Assembly: GCA_964035545.1 (NCBI GenBank)
Contig: OZ037771.1
Coordinates: 3,895,128-3,959,127 of the forward strand
Length of the DNA stretch: 64,000 nucleotides
Direction of reading: 5' to 3'
Source: Bugula neritina
Lineage: Eukaryota > Bryozoa > Gymnolaemata > Cheilostomatida > Bugulidae
Part shown: piece by piece, positions 29,780-42,900 of the stretch
How the letters are laid out: each line of letters starts with the position of its first letter
How positions within the stretch are numbered: position 1 is the first letter of the stretch
The notes under the pieces: model-generated
What the model saw: only the letters and a program-made list of their open reading frames with translations
Databases searched by the model: none
What the model was told of the DNA's origin: nothing
Program-made: the position numbers and the translations under genes

Positions 29780-32700
29780 TTAGAGCCTATCTGTAGAACT
29801 AGCAGCGCCAACCTCTTTCTGATTGCCAGCTAGACATAAGTCTGAAGTCTCCAATATCTTGGAATCATTTGAATTAGTGTTGTTAGGAGTCTTTTCATTG
29901 GCTGCTGGTTGAGTAACTGATTCATCTCTTTCAGTAGAGTTTGGCAAGGTTTCCTTTTGAGAGTCGGCAGAGTTTTCAGTCTGAGCACATGGTAGTTCAT
30001 TAAGTTCTTCCTTCGCTAACTGGTTCTTGGATCGAGTTTTTCTGCAAACTAGTCTTCTACTGCCCATCAATTTTTCAAAGAAGCTGACTCTGCTTTCGAT
30101 AGTGGAGAAGAATGGATCTTTTTGCTTAGGATTGTTGACTGGCTTCTTGAACTGACTTGAATTCTGATCTATGGAGCTTGATGAACCCTCTGATGAAGAA
30201 CCTGAGTCTGATAAACTGGTTCCTGATCGCTTAGCTGCATCATCAACATTATTAATACTTTGGCAAAATGCCAGTGCCTTGGACACGTTTTTAGACAAAT
30301 CAGGCTTCTGAAAAGACACTGAGGGCATGTCTCCAGAACCTGTAGGCCAGTTGTATGCAGTATGCGTATCTGGTTTCTGGAATTCAGCAATAATTGGTCG
30401 GTAGGGCTTTGAGCCTATAGCAAGGTGTGTTTTGTTTGGTTGCTCTTTGTTGAGTGGTGAAAATTCTATTTTATCTGTTTTGTCAAGTTTGTCTTCAGGT
30501 AGTTTTTCCACATCCTTTTCCATTTCTTTTTTGATAGACTGCTTTTTGTTTGCTGGTTTACTAGAATCTTTTTGGTGGGATTTACTTTTGGAGCTTGCTG
30601 TATTAGCAAACGTTTTGTTACATGAAGAAGATGATTTAGAGGTAGAGGCTTTCCTTTGAAGAGCCTTGATAGATTTTGATTTCAGTTCAGCTGGGATGTT
30701 AGCACAAGCACTAGTAAAGTGGGTCCATATTTTCTCTAATGGTAGTAGCTCTGCTATAGGCTTATGGTTGATCTCAGCTTTTTTTGTAACTGTCGCTTTC
30801 ACTTTGCTGTGAAAGTCAATTTGCTTACTTTTGGACCTTGGTGTCGACTCACAAAGTGTTGCATTTGATAAGGGAAGGCTAAATAAATTTGCAGGTTTAG
30901 TGTTTGGAATTCTTTTTCTGGTGACAGGCATTTGGTTGGATGATTTGCAAGCTACTATGTTAGATTCTAGTTTTCTCTCTAAACCGGGTATTCTCATTCT
31001 CAAATTTGCAGGTTTAGCGTTTGGAATTCTTTTCCTGGTGAAAGGCATTTTGTTGGATGATTTGCAAGCTACTATGTTAGATCCTGGTTTTCTTTCTAAA
31101 CCGGGTATTCTCATTCTGTTAAATTCAATCATAGGTTTTGAAACTTCAGTCGTCATAGAGGATGTGTAGGTTAAAGAAGCTTTCTTTCTGAAGTTGTAGT
31201 TTCCTCTATTAGACATGCCAGCAGCTGGAAGAATCCTAATTGTGTTACCTTCAAGAATTGACTGCAAAGCTCCAACTGTTACAGAGTTTATCAGCATAGT
31301 TGAGTCAGGGAGCATATCAAACTTGGTTATGACTAAAGCTTGTGACAGATTTTGTATAACCCATTGAATTGTTTGTGTCGCTCTAATCTTGGAGAGATGT
31401 TGCACCTTTGTAATGGCATTCAAGTTTCTACTTCCTTCACATGGAAAGAAAGATACTAGTGTTTTGCTGTTGCTAAAACTTCCTCCTACACCCATCATAT
31501 TTACCAAATCCAGGTTTTCTAGCATGACATTGAATCCATAACAGTCCAGATTATTTCTAGTAGCGTTTTTTAAAAAAGCTTTTGGAAGTTTACTTGAACT
31601 AAAATTCAAGGCCAGGGTTGAAACATTAATGAATTTTCTTTCAACAAATGTTAGTGCAGGCAAGTTTCCTGACGCCCAGCCCGTGTAGGGTTTTAGAACC
31701 ATTTGAAAGACCGGCATCCTCTCTATATCTAAAATTTTATTTTAATAGTAACAACTTGCTGTAGAACTATTTTGATCTAAAACTATAATTTGCATGAACA
31801 TTCTATTTTAATATGCAAGTATTTATTATTAATACATATTTTGTGTTAAAATATACTGTAAAAAGTAGTATTTTCTTATTTATAAAATGCAACAGAGTTG
31901 GTTTATAAGTTCATAACACAACCTTCAAAAAAACTTATGTCTCTCTTCTCTCATCAGCAGCATAGCATTTCACTAAGATTTTGTTGTTTTAAAAGGGAAT
32001 TGATATAACGAAACTTATTTCGAAATCTAACATTTTCTTATACATATCATGTACAGCTATACTAGAATACCTATCCCAACATCCAGCATGTATATTTAGA
32101 TATTCAAATGAGCAATCTCAAATTATTAATGCCTTTAAACAAACTTTTAAAAGATTTTAGTGAACCTGGATTTAGTTTTGTCCAACTTTTAAGTATGTTA
32201 GAATATGTTTTACTTTTGCATTTACTTAGAGTTAATGCAAAGATCTTAAAACATACATTGCTCTTATAAAACCTTTGAGAATGCCATTTTTGAAAATTTT
32301 TCTCATATGTCTATTAGCATAAGAATAAGTAAAAATAATAATTGCTGTCACAAAAAGCTTCTGCTGCTGTTTTGTGGTATAAAAAATTAATTGAATGTGT
32401 CTATAGACTTACTCATAAATAGTTCTGTTGCATCTTGTGTTTTTGGGCTGGGCCTATAGAATCTTTTAACCTGATAATTCCTCCATATTTTTCTGCTGCC
32501 GAACCATCTCTTGCGATGTCGGAGTTTGACTGATACCAGGATACTAGCTAACAGGGCCAGGAGCATTAGAGCCTTTGCTACTGGAGGCAATCTAGAGTGA
32601 CACAAAAACTACATTAGCACAAACTGTAAGCAATATACATATATGCATTTATATGCCAATTCTTATAGATGCAAATTGTGCACATCATTTCTTATAAAAA

Positions 32701-34108
32701 ATATCACAGCATTCAGGTAATTTTATAAGCTCTATAAGAAAAAGGGGCAATATTTTTTAGAAATGTATTTGAAGCTATGGTGAGTATATTGCAATGAAAT
32801 ACACAGCATAAAATATATTTAAAGATCTTACCCAAAGCAATACTGGATTTCTAGAGCAAGTTGAGTGTGCCAAGGCACGCTTTTGGGAGGCTCTACCTTG
32901 ATGAGCAGTGAGAGGAATGCATTCCAATAAACTGCAAAAATAAAAAGGGTGGATAAAGCTTTAAGTTTGCAAAATGGGAAACAATGTATAAGCAAACTCA
33001 AAATTTATGCTCAGTATTAGATAATAAATTGAAGTAATTTCATATAAGTTACCTAAGATTTGGCAAGGTTTTCAAATCCATGAATTAGAAATAAATTTAT
33101 TCAATACATAGTTGTTCAATTTTCATTCTGTAATACCCATAGTAGCTGCAGTTTCTAAACTGCTTTTGTAAAATATTATTTGTATCTATCAAAAAGCATT
33201 TGCTTCCGTCTGAAGAATATAATGATTCCATGAGAACCATGCAGTGCTTAGATTCAATTTGTCGCTATGTTCCATATCCTATGGTAATTATGGGTTATTT
33301 AAACTACAGTTAGTTGATAATAAATTACTCACCTTCCAATGTAGAGAGCTCTCTAGGAGGATCCATGTCATAGCTACAAAGGAATTAAAAATATCATCAA
33401 AAAGTTTTAAATTTTAATAAACTTATGCACAACATAACAAAAATTGACATTATGGAAACTTAATTTATGAAACAACTGCCAGTGATGGTTAAAAAGGCAA
33501 AAATTAGGTAAAAAACTATAAATAAACAGTGTATTGAAAGTGCATCAGTGTACAAAGTTACTTATTAAATCATAAATTAATTTATACTCTTACAAGAAGC
33601 TGAGAGCCTTCTCCCATCCTGACTTTTCTCTCTCTTGATAAAAGCATTTACCTAAATCAATAAATTAATTTACAGTTCTTAGACATTCACTAAGTGCTTA
33701 CTAACTAATAAATCTGAAGCAGAAATATTCTCAAAAGCTCAAATTGCTCCCTATACAGTCAATTATAATTTTTTTCGTCACCGAAATAAAAACGTTTTTT
33801 ATGATCATCTAAAAAAACACTTCTTCTTTTAAAAAAAAATGTTTCAATTATTATATGATGTGTGTAGATGTTTGTTTGATGGATTACACAATATATGCAT
33901 TTTATGTAATCACTCTGCTGCATCATTTAAAAATATCAAAGGAAACAAATGTTTATGGTAACTGCTTCATCATTTAGTAATACAAAAATATTTAAAATAA
34001 AGCAAACATTTATAGTATTATAAATAAAATAGAAATTTTACCAAGTTCTTTGAGTGAGACCATCTGTGTAAAAATACACCAGAATCTAGCCAAAGCTAGA
34101 GCTTCCAT
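29780..34108 (-). CDS. Unrecognised 797-aa membrane-anchored, mostly disordered protein
   Basis: Six exons: 34108-34042, 33651-33594, 33373-33333, 32931-32832, 32591-32413, 31728-29780. All are GT-AG and phases agree. The N-terminal part (about 90 residues, start MEALALARFWCIFTQ) is aromatic-rich and looks folded (FYDMDPPRELSTLEVYWNAF). One membrane helix follows in exon 5 (LMLLALLASILVSV) with a basic RHRKRW after it. The last exon gives about 650 residues: a possibly folded first part (about 150-340), then Ser/Lys/Pro-rich sequence. A 39-residue unit occurs twice in tandem (RMRIPGLERK... to ...PNAKPANL). At about residue 695 there is RVSFF, which fits the RVxF docking motif of protein phosphatase 1; this is suggestive only. 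I do not recognise the family. The topology suggests an ER or other endomembrane anchor with a long cytosolic tail. Confidence 0.75.
30884..31117 (-). repeat. Tandem 117-bp coding duplication
   Basis: Two adjacent copies of a 117-bp unit inside the last exon of the 797-aa protein gene. Each encodes 39 residues from RMRIPGLERK to AKPANL or TKPANL. They differ at a handful of positions and keep the reading frame. Confidence 0.9.
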
Positions 34109-34623
34109 GGCTCAGATAATTAAGCAATATATATTATATAAAGTTTTATTCGCATAAAATAATCATCGACAAGAAGTACAATCAATTATTTTACAATTTG
34201 TGAAACCATTTTTGTTAAACAAGATGGCTGCTAACAATCGTTGCTATGGGAAACCAGTAAACAATCATATGATGTCTTGATGTTTTTAATAAACAGCTGA
34301 TTGATGTTAGTAAATTACTAGTTTATCTATAGATATATACTGATTGATTGTACTTGGTGTTATTATTATATGATTATATGATGCATTTTATTTTAAACTG
34401 AATAAACTAAACTGTAGCTTGAAATTAAAATAAAAAACGTTGCACTTTCCCTTTCAAGTAAATTATTTGAAACATTTTGCACTTTTAATCTACAAAAAAT
34501 ATTTGGCAAGTTTACTCAACTTTTTTAACAAAAAGAGTTTGTGAATGTAGGATTATTATTATGTATTGGAACAATAAGTTTAAATGATTAAACTTGGTTT
34601 TGTAGCGTTGAGTTAACCCAGCA

Positions 34624-34664
34624 GCCCCTGTGGTGTCATTGGTTAGCGCGCCTGCTTGTAAGCA
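34624..34664 (+). mobile_element. Internally deleted tRNA-derived SINE copy
   Basis: After CCCAGCA it reads GCCCCTGTGGTGTCATTGG and TTAGCGCGCCTGCTTGTAAG, then jumps into AATTATTTTTCA. That tail resembles the one following the complete copy at 3412 (AATTATTTTACA). The anticodon 3' arm and T arm are missing. The D arm is the best preserved of the three copies. Confidence 0.5.
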
Positions 34665-35563
34665 ATTATTTTTCAGGTTTTATTTATTTAACTTAATTCA
34701 ATATATTAAGCTGCTGCTATATCAAGAAAAACTTTCCAACAAATGTCACCAACTTAGGTGTAATTAGCAATTGCTTTTTATTTATATTTACAAACATCTA
34801 TAAAAAGTATTTTTAGGGCCTATTAAAAAAATTAAATTGCTTTAAGAGCTGTAAATGTTTACATTAACATATACTTTTTACATAATATCTTGCCCACATC
34901 TTTACTGCAATAATATATTGAAAAGTTTAAGTTTTAGCTTGTTTGAGTAATAAATCTAAACACTGTTAAGTATCACTGTCAGATAACAACTATGGTATAA
35001 TAAGTTAATATATCTATTGCATTGGGAAGCTTTGCAATGTACAAAATAAACAACACTAGTGCTGCAAGCTGTGAAGTAAATAATTGAATAAGTATAATAA
35101 ACATTCTGTTCTGTTTTATAGTTTATATTGAATAAATGTGAACTTTCTAACCCTTGCGGCCACTAAATATTATGGGCAAAACAGCTTGTTGGAGTTTTCT
35201 GCTCTCCAACTTCCAATCGTTGCCCACCTATATCTCATTGTAGACAGGGAATGTATTGCAGTCTATATACAGGCTGTAACACACCAAAGGTGAAATTCAT
35301 ACACTAAACAATCTTTCAATAAGTTAAAAAAAAATTTAAGCACTACTAAAATAATTATGATGAACATGTAACTGTATTTAGTTTGCATAGTTGATGAGTT
35401 GTTAAATTTTTCTGTATATCATGATTTCTTGTATTCTTTAAAATAAAATATTATTCCCAGCATACTCAAGAAATGATCCTATTTATGTAAACAGACTTAG
35501 TTGATTCTACAATTGTTCTCACATTCCAGTGTTACATTCACTAAAGATCCTTAAACATTATGC

Positions 35564-35705
35564 AAGATCATTAATTTTTCTTCCAAAGAGTAATTGATAC
35601 TTGGAATGAACTTTCCCAAGCAACAATTATTGATGTTAATTCTGTACTTGCTTTTAAAACTCTATTAGGCATACGTTTGCATGCTGCATTATTGGGTAAA
35701 ATAAG
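35564..35705 (+). pseudogene. C-terminal relic of a non-LTR (LINE) reverse transcriptase
   Basis: One frame reads FFFQRVIDTWNELSQA followed by TIIDVNSVLAFKTLLG. This resembles the pattern that ends many LINE ORF2 proteins (F-x-R-x-[IV]-x-x-W-N-x-L ... SV-x-x-F-K-x-x-L). A stop codon precedes it directly, and no catalytic part of the polymerase is visible nearby. It is a 5'-truncated, dead copy. Confidence 0.55.
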
Positions 35706-37534
35706 CCACTGAATTTTTTCCCTTCGCCTACTGCTTCACCTCAAGAAGAGTGGTATACAGGTAGATACAGGTAAATGCATTGAAATTTAATTATAACAAA
35801 ACAATATTTCTCATGAATATTTGTACTAGTTCAACGCAGTGTCAATCTTCACTAATTTAATAAATAAAGAAAAAATTGCGACCAATATCAGATGTGTAAG
35901 TATTAATAAAACTAGACCCAATAACTATTTTAGTACCTAGTATTCTATACTATTTACTTCTAGTACATGTCATGTACAGTAGAAAAATTCAAAGTATATA
36001 TAAATATATTTACAATATTTAGTAAACATTTCAGATTGTAGTATACTGCATTGTAAATTTGTCTAAAATATTGCCACAATTTAAACACCAATATAAATAT
36101 TATATTATAATATTTTATGGCCTTATTTTTCTTGAGCAGTTTGATTAGTATACTATAGTAACAGTGTTCTAGTAACAAAGATATTACTAAAAACAAAAGC
36201 TGAAATAATCATTGCAAGCAAACAATCAACAATTATGATTGGAATGAATTATTGTGCTGATTATTGTTTTAGATTGCCCTGCAAAAACCTCTCCATTTGA
36301 ATGAATATTCATCATTGCATTACAAAGAAGGGAAATAACGTGAGTATTAAATCAACTGCTTACAATACACCAAAAGTAACTATTTTTACTGTAAATTATA
36401 ACATGTATATCCACCACAATGTCAGTCAAGCAAAGAGTGAATTGGAAAAAAAAAATTTAGTAAACAAAAGCTATATAATATGTAATATAGTACCAACAAG
36501 TAATAAATCTAGCAATTAATTATTAAATTTGTTATAATCATATTTTCAACAAATTAATATATAGCTGAATAAAATATTCAGAGCATGCATTTAGAGTAAG
36601 AAACCTTATGTGCATGTACAAAAACTTAGGATGGAATGCAAATAGTGAGCAATATATAAATAAATAGACAGCAATGCAGCCACAATAGCAGTTTTATATA
36701 TTTCATGTTTGCTTGTAGAATGTGATGTTTATAAACAGAAATATAAACTATTAATGAGAATTTCCATATCTTCTGACACATGTACAAATCATCAGGTGCA
36801 TTCATTTGTACCTACTGATCTCCCACTCTACTGTCCTGGACAAAATATGGCGACAATTAGCTGGCAATCCAAAACTTCATCTACATCTGAACTCCAAAAC
36901 ACAGCAGCTATTTAAATAAGATATCACTAGTAATTCATGTTGGATTCTCCCATCAGTAGACGTGGCCTCTGTATTACATCATCGCTTTTACATTAATAAC
37001 TGCATGATTAAATAGACTAAGAGCTTGCCTGGGAGGAAGTTGTGAGTGGTTGGCATGTCTATGTACACCCTCATAGATAACATCACATTTTATCATTTAG
37101 CAATTATATTTTTAATGAACTGCATGTGTACTGTTTTTACTCATATTCAGCAATTGCATGTTTTTTCTTTATGCAACCATCTTTTCTCCAGTGTCAGTTC
37201 TGTATCTCAGGTTTTGTTGCTTAGAAGTTGTTTTCTACTGCCTATGCAGTTTTCAGTTATTAGCCAATGCCTTCTTGTTTGCTTTGTACGTTTTAGAAAT
37301 CTCTCAAAAGAAACTCCAAGGCAATATGTGCTGGTCAACTTTCTTGTATGTGTTTTTAGCTTATGAAATTTGGTTTACCTAAAAGAGCTAGAAGTTTTTT
37401 CAGGTTTTAAACTTGGCACAAAATAGTAAATTATTGCAAAGTCTGTCATCAATTAAGTTTTCTTTTGCATGTTTTTTTTAATTTGTATCTGATCAGCCAA
37501 TATTTTTTCTTGATCGAGTCAATTTGACAGATCT

Positions 37535-37850
37535 GGAATTTCACAACAGTCGAATCCACTTTTCTAGTGGTGTGGTTTGGGAAAGCACTTGAAATCTCAC
37601 TTGAACTAAATTTCAAAACAAGAGTTGAATCCAAGTGTCTTCTAGCTCTTTTAACAGATGTTAGTGCAGGCAAATTTCCTGACACCCAGTCCGTGTAGGG
37701 TTCTGAAACCATTCCAAAGACTGGCGCCTTCTCCATATCTAAAATTTTATTTTAATAGCAATAACTTGCTGTAGAATATTCCAATCTCAAACTATAATTT
37801 GCATGAACATTCTATTTTAACATGCAAGTGATTTATTACTAATACAAATT
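37535..37850 (-). pseudogene. Truncated duplicate of the 797-aa protein gene (intron 5/exon 6 junction)
   Basis: Matches 31560-31845: about 110 bp of intron, the acceptor, then the exon start. The translated part reads PVFGMVSEPYTDWVSGNLPA against PVFQMVLKPYTGWASGNLPA in the parent. Similarity fades about 60 residues in, apparently with a frame change around the KVDSTVV segment. No other exons of the gene are nearby, so it is a partial segmental duplication. Its open frame (to 37449) is conserved enough that a young or still-used fragment cannot be excluded. Confidence 0.7.
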
Positions 37851-39953
37851 TACATTTATATAATATATAATTCTAAAATATTGTTCTATTTATTTGTCAA
37901 AATAAAATTTGATAAAAGCATATTGTTGAATTCAACTTTGGCACTAAACATAAGAAATTTATTCCTCAATCATCAGCATATAGCAAATTTTAACAACATT
38001 ACTACTATGAGCTTCCTAAAAAGCAAGTCGGTATGCAAAGTCTGAAGCTTTAATATGCACACTTCAAGAGAGCAACAACAAAGTAATTGGCATAAGTTTT
38101 GCAAAATTAATAATTAGCTTATATTTTTTATTGGAAAAAATAGTTATATAATTTTATTTTAGCGCTTAAGGCATTTGAAATTAAATTTTCCTAATTATTT
38201 TTGCCTTTATCCGCAAGTCATGGAGGTTGCCTTGCTTTACTTTTGGAGTTGTGCTACCTATAAGCCAAGGAGTCAATAAACTGGGAGTTGCCCTTCCCCC
38301 GGCTTATCTAATTATTACGGTTGAAGAACGTCTGCAACATGCCTGAAATATTTCACTAATTAGTTGCATATAAGATCGTGATGAAAAGTTTCGCTGCAAG
38401 TTTCATTCTGCTGCAACAAACAAGTGCGGGCACTTCAATTCGGAACCAATAAATATTATCTAATATTCAGTTTTTGCTACTTCACTGAGGAGAATTAGTA
38501 TACAGACATAAATCTAATTATGTGTAGTGAAGGTTGTAACAGGGTGATGTAACCACTGAGTTGTGTGTTGTGAAGTTACAGACACCTGCCATCTCTAACT
38601 CTCTCCTTCAGGTAATGCATGATCTTATTATATAACATATAATGATATGAGTACTAAATTCTTTAATTAACCCAGCTGCTGCTATATAATGTGACGTATG
38701 CTATGATTATATATAATATACAATATTAATTAGTTGTCATGTAAGTCACAATAAGTGATATTTCCAACTACTATAATATATTAAATATGTCACTATGAGC
38801 AATTTGGATAACTTGGACTAGGGGCACCATGTTACTACCTAATATTGTTATATATACAAATTATATTATTATGCTTATATTATGTTGTATTAAATTATTT
38901 AGCATAACATATTAATAAAATTATTATATTAATAGACACATATTTTTATGCAATATATTGTATTATTATACATATTATGTTGTCATAGTACATATATACC
39001 ATTATACATATTATTGTATTATTATACATAGCCTATTATATTATGTTACGTTACATCATAAGTTGACCCTTTCAAGGATATGACAACCTCTAGTTGCTAA
39101 ATTGCACCAAATTACCAGCAGAGCTGTTGGTGGTGCTATAAAGCTCTTAAACCATGCCGCTCACTTGGCCCACATAAAAGTATTTGCTATCAAAGGGTTC
39201 AACAGGGATGGAAACTTTAATCAACTGGTTTTTAATTTCAAGACTGTAAACTTACATAATTATATTGAAACTAGAGATGAGAATATTTTCAGTATGGGGG
39301 GGGGGGGGCTATTTGGGTATTTGATCACAGTATGTTTTGTCATTTTGTTATTATTCTTCATTATTTTTTGCAGTTTATTTCATTTTAACACAGCTTTGAA
39401 CACTAATTGAAAAAATTAAGTTTTTATCACTGTGGTCCAGTTACCAATGAGTCATAATTTCAACCATTTTAAAGTTACAACTTACAACTTTTTGCAACCT
39501 TTTAATGGTATAAAATACGTTAGAAAAGATCTGCTCTACTTCCTACATGCTCAAGAATAAAAAACGCACAACTAAAATAAAGCTATTGTAAATGCAAACT
39601 GATAAGGTATTGTATACTGAATTACTTCTGTTTCAAAGCATCTAAAACCTCACAGCATGACTTACTGTATACGTCTTATAATCTTTATTAAAGCACCCTA
39701 AATACTTGAGTAAATTCTCAAATAACTATATATATGTTGTACAAACAGAAAATCAAACTAGTACATTGCAGTACAAGTTGAATATTTACATTAGGTGCTT
39801 GCAGTGGGTGCTTTTAGTCTCACTAAGCATTGGGACATGTGTACAGTATAGTTGAAATTTCTGCAATAAGTTACTCGGCAGTGCAAAAGATGATATAATA
39901 GCTTTGCTACCGTCTCACTACTTGCAGAACTGAAACTACCATCCAGCTAAACC
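37851..39953. other. Intergenic, upstream of the K2P gene
   Basis: No gene recognised. It has AT-rich cryptic repeats at about 38620-39060 and a 13-base G run at 39296-39308 that creates a spurious GGG open frame. The K2P promoter should lie near 39800-39950, but I can define no motif. Confidence 0.45.
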
Positions 39954-42900
39954 ATGAGGGAAGCAGTGAAACTCAGGCAGCAGAATCGAAGGCGCAGACG
40001 ACTGAGGGAGATGACTATGCATGTAGTTTTATTAACACTCGTTTTTATGTATGCGTACACCGGGGCTAAACTTTTCCAGTCTATTGAAGAGAAAAATGAA
40101 GAGTTGGCAAAAGGAAGTCTCATTGAATCAAAGCACCATTTCCTGGATCTTGTAAAAGCAGGGTATGTTCCAAATTGGCTCTTGGGCTAAGCGTACAAGC
40201 CAGGGTTGTATGGACTGTATTATGTTAGCAATAATAGTTCCAAGTGAAGGCAATTATGTAAAACTCAACTCTCATTTATCTAGTTTGGCTAAGTTTGTAT
40301 TATGTCTAATGTACTTGTAGTATGCAATGTACTTGTAACTGCTGGGTGTGTATTTTGAGCTGAAGCCCTAACACTAATTGCTACATCAATTAGAGAAGCA
40401 CATTTGTTGATAACTCAAGGCTATTTTACATACCTACATACATGCAGTAACAGCTGCCTTTCTAGTAGCCATCTAGCTATAGAAGCTATTACCTGTAACA
40501 GCTTTTATTCATTATTTTTCTATAAAACATGCTTTTCTGGGCACTGTGAGAGAAAGCTGTTTTATATATACTACGGATAGAAATGAGGATGCGAGAAATA
40601 TAAATTACAATTAAATTTCATTAATATAATTTTAAATCTTATCATACGGAACATAAGTACTGGTTCCTGATTGGAATATATAGTTTTAATCTTAAGATAC
40701 TGACCAATAGCAGCTGCCTTAGTGCTTCAAGAATACCTGTGATTGGTCAATTATAGAGTTGGGTCACCGTTGGTTGACCAGAAGAACTGGACAAAGATGG
40801 TGGACAGACTACTAAACTACTATGTTGAAGATTTGGCAACAGCCGCCTCACATGGTGTGGATATCACAGATGTAACGCAGCATGAATATCAAAGTGAAAA
40901 GAAGTGGGATTTCTGGGGCAGCCTTTTCTATGCCGGCACAGTCTTCACTACTATAGGTGAGCCCAATATTATCTTTTTTTGCAACCTGAAAATAATTAAG
41001 CTTGTTTCCTACTTTGAGATGCTTACAAGAGAGATATTGAAATGAACTTTATGTATAAACTTTGATTGGGGATTTATCAAGACTCAATATTCTCACATAA
41101 ATTCTAATTTTGTAATAAAATATAAAAATAAATTATGTGTCTCTACATATAGCAAATGGTTGTTTGAAAATAAATTTTTATTATCTCATTATCTCATAAT
41201 ATTATATTATTTTTTATTAAACATCTGCTATTTTTGGCCTCATATCAATTTTTCAACCTAACTTATTTGCACCACCATAGAGTGCTTCTAGTACAAGCGT
41301 CATACAAATTATATAGCCGTAGTTGCTTATAATGGCCTAAAATCTAGTATAATATGAATAAATTGTTCATATATATTATCATTTCGGTAAACACTTGTAT
41401 TTAAAGGGTATGGAAACTTTGCTCCGGTGACTACAGAAGGTAAAGTGGCTACTATAGTCTACGGTACAGTTGGTATCCCTCTTTGTCTCATACTACTAGC
41501 AGACCTCGGCAATCTTATCACTAAAATCCTAAAGTTCTTTGTCAAGAAAACAAAGAAGCATTTGTATGTTGGAAGGTAAAAGAGAGTCAAAGTATTTGTT
41601 GTAAGAAATGTAATATAGTTATAAGAATTAAGTAACCAATTCTTTCTTGAGCCTATGAGCTGTTATAAGAGTGTGAGATGACTGTGGAAATTCTAACTTC
41701 CTCTTGGTAACATACTGGTGTCTGAATTGAACAATAAACCACCAATAATGATTAAAATTTATTTTAATCTTAAAATTATAGGCAAAAATGTATATATTCT
41801 GCACCCAATGTTTTGCGTAGTTGAATAGAATAAATAAACAATGGCACAGTTGATTATACTTGCGTTTGTGTAAAAGCTTTGAAAGGAAGTAAAGGATTCA
41901 ACTGTTTTTTTCAATCACCACTTTAGTTTATTTACCACATTAATTTTTTTAGCAACTAAACTTTTAAAGCAAATTATTCCAATGCTTTTACAACTGGGAA
42001 CTTTCATAGAAAACTCTGTTTTGCACTTCGTAAAGCTACTGCATGTTGAATTTATAGCAAAAAGAACCTTAGAGATCAATGGCCACCACAAGACGAAATT
42101 GACTCGATGACCGGGAAGTCTTCATTTGTTGTGCTAAGCTGCGTCTGCATTCTGTACTTCTGCTGTGGAGCATTTATGTATAAAACATGGGAAGACGACT
42201 GGACTTACTTAGACGCTGTATATTTTATTTTTGTCAGTACCAGGTATAAATGTTTCAAGTATTTACTATTATCTATTTGGGCTAATGAAACTAACATGTA
42301 TCGTATATTCATCAAAACATTTTACAATCCAGATGGTAATGTTGCCCATAAGACTGCAAAATATTTCTCTTCAACAGAATGCATAAATTAAGGTAGCAGA
42401 AACATTTTTAACAGTTGTTCTGTAAGAAACCCTTATGTGTTCAAAAGTTTATTATAAAAACTCATTGACAATTTTTTTAATGAAGTTGATTTATTTCAAA
42501 TTTTTTGATTCAAAAGAGCAAATAAAGAATTTATGAGTGCCTCTAATGGCCATATATTATAGGTGCTATACATGGAGGTATGTAAAAAGTAACTTTTGCT
42601 GTTGTAAGGTATGCATGCACTATATAATTCTAAGAGAAATCAATCAACCACCAAACATGCAATATGTATTCCTCACACATGCTGCTGGGCAATTTCTGAA
42701 AGTGTGTCCCAACTGTTTAAGCATTTGATTAAATATTTTAAGTTAGTAAGCAATTCTGTATTTTCCAGCACCATAGGATTTGGAGATGTGCTACCGAGTC
42801 AGCCCAAGAAATTCATATTTACTTCAATCTACATATTCATTGGACTATCGCTTCTTTCTTCTGGCTTTACAATGATCCAAGAACTGTTGGAGGTAGAATC

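Larger units (their letters stand above)
34109..37534. other. Intergenic region with repeat remnants
   Basis: Apart from the deleted SINE (34624-34664) and the LINE tail (about 35564-35705) I find no supported gene. Open frames at 35960-36915 and 37046-37382 are T- or A-rich, have no start context or splice support, and match no family I recognise. Confidence 0.45.

Noticed and set aside
30432-31169. Plus-strand open frames opposite the 797-aa protein gene
   Set aside because: They are antisense shadows of the long minus-strand exon, without splice sites or family features.
37046-37382. Two overlapping hydrophobic open frames (106 and 74 aa)
   Set aside because: T-rich sequence gives hydrophobic translations in two frames at once; no start context, splice support or family match.
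39291-39410. 102-aa open frame crossing a 13-base G run
   Set aside because: The G homopolymer makes the frame unreliable, and there is no splice or family support.
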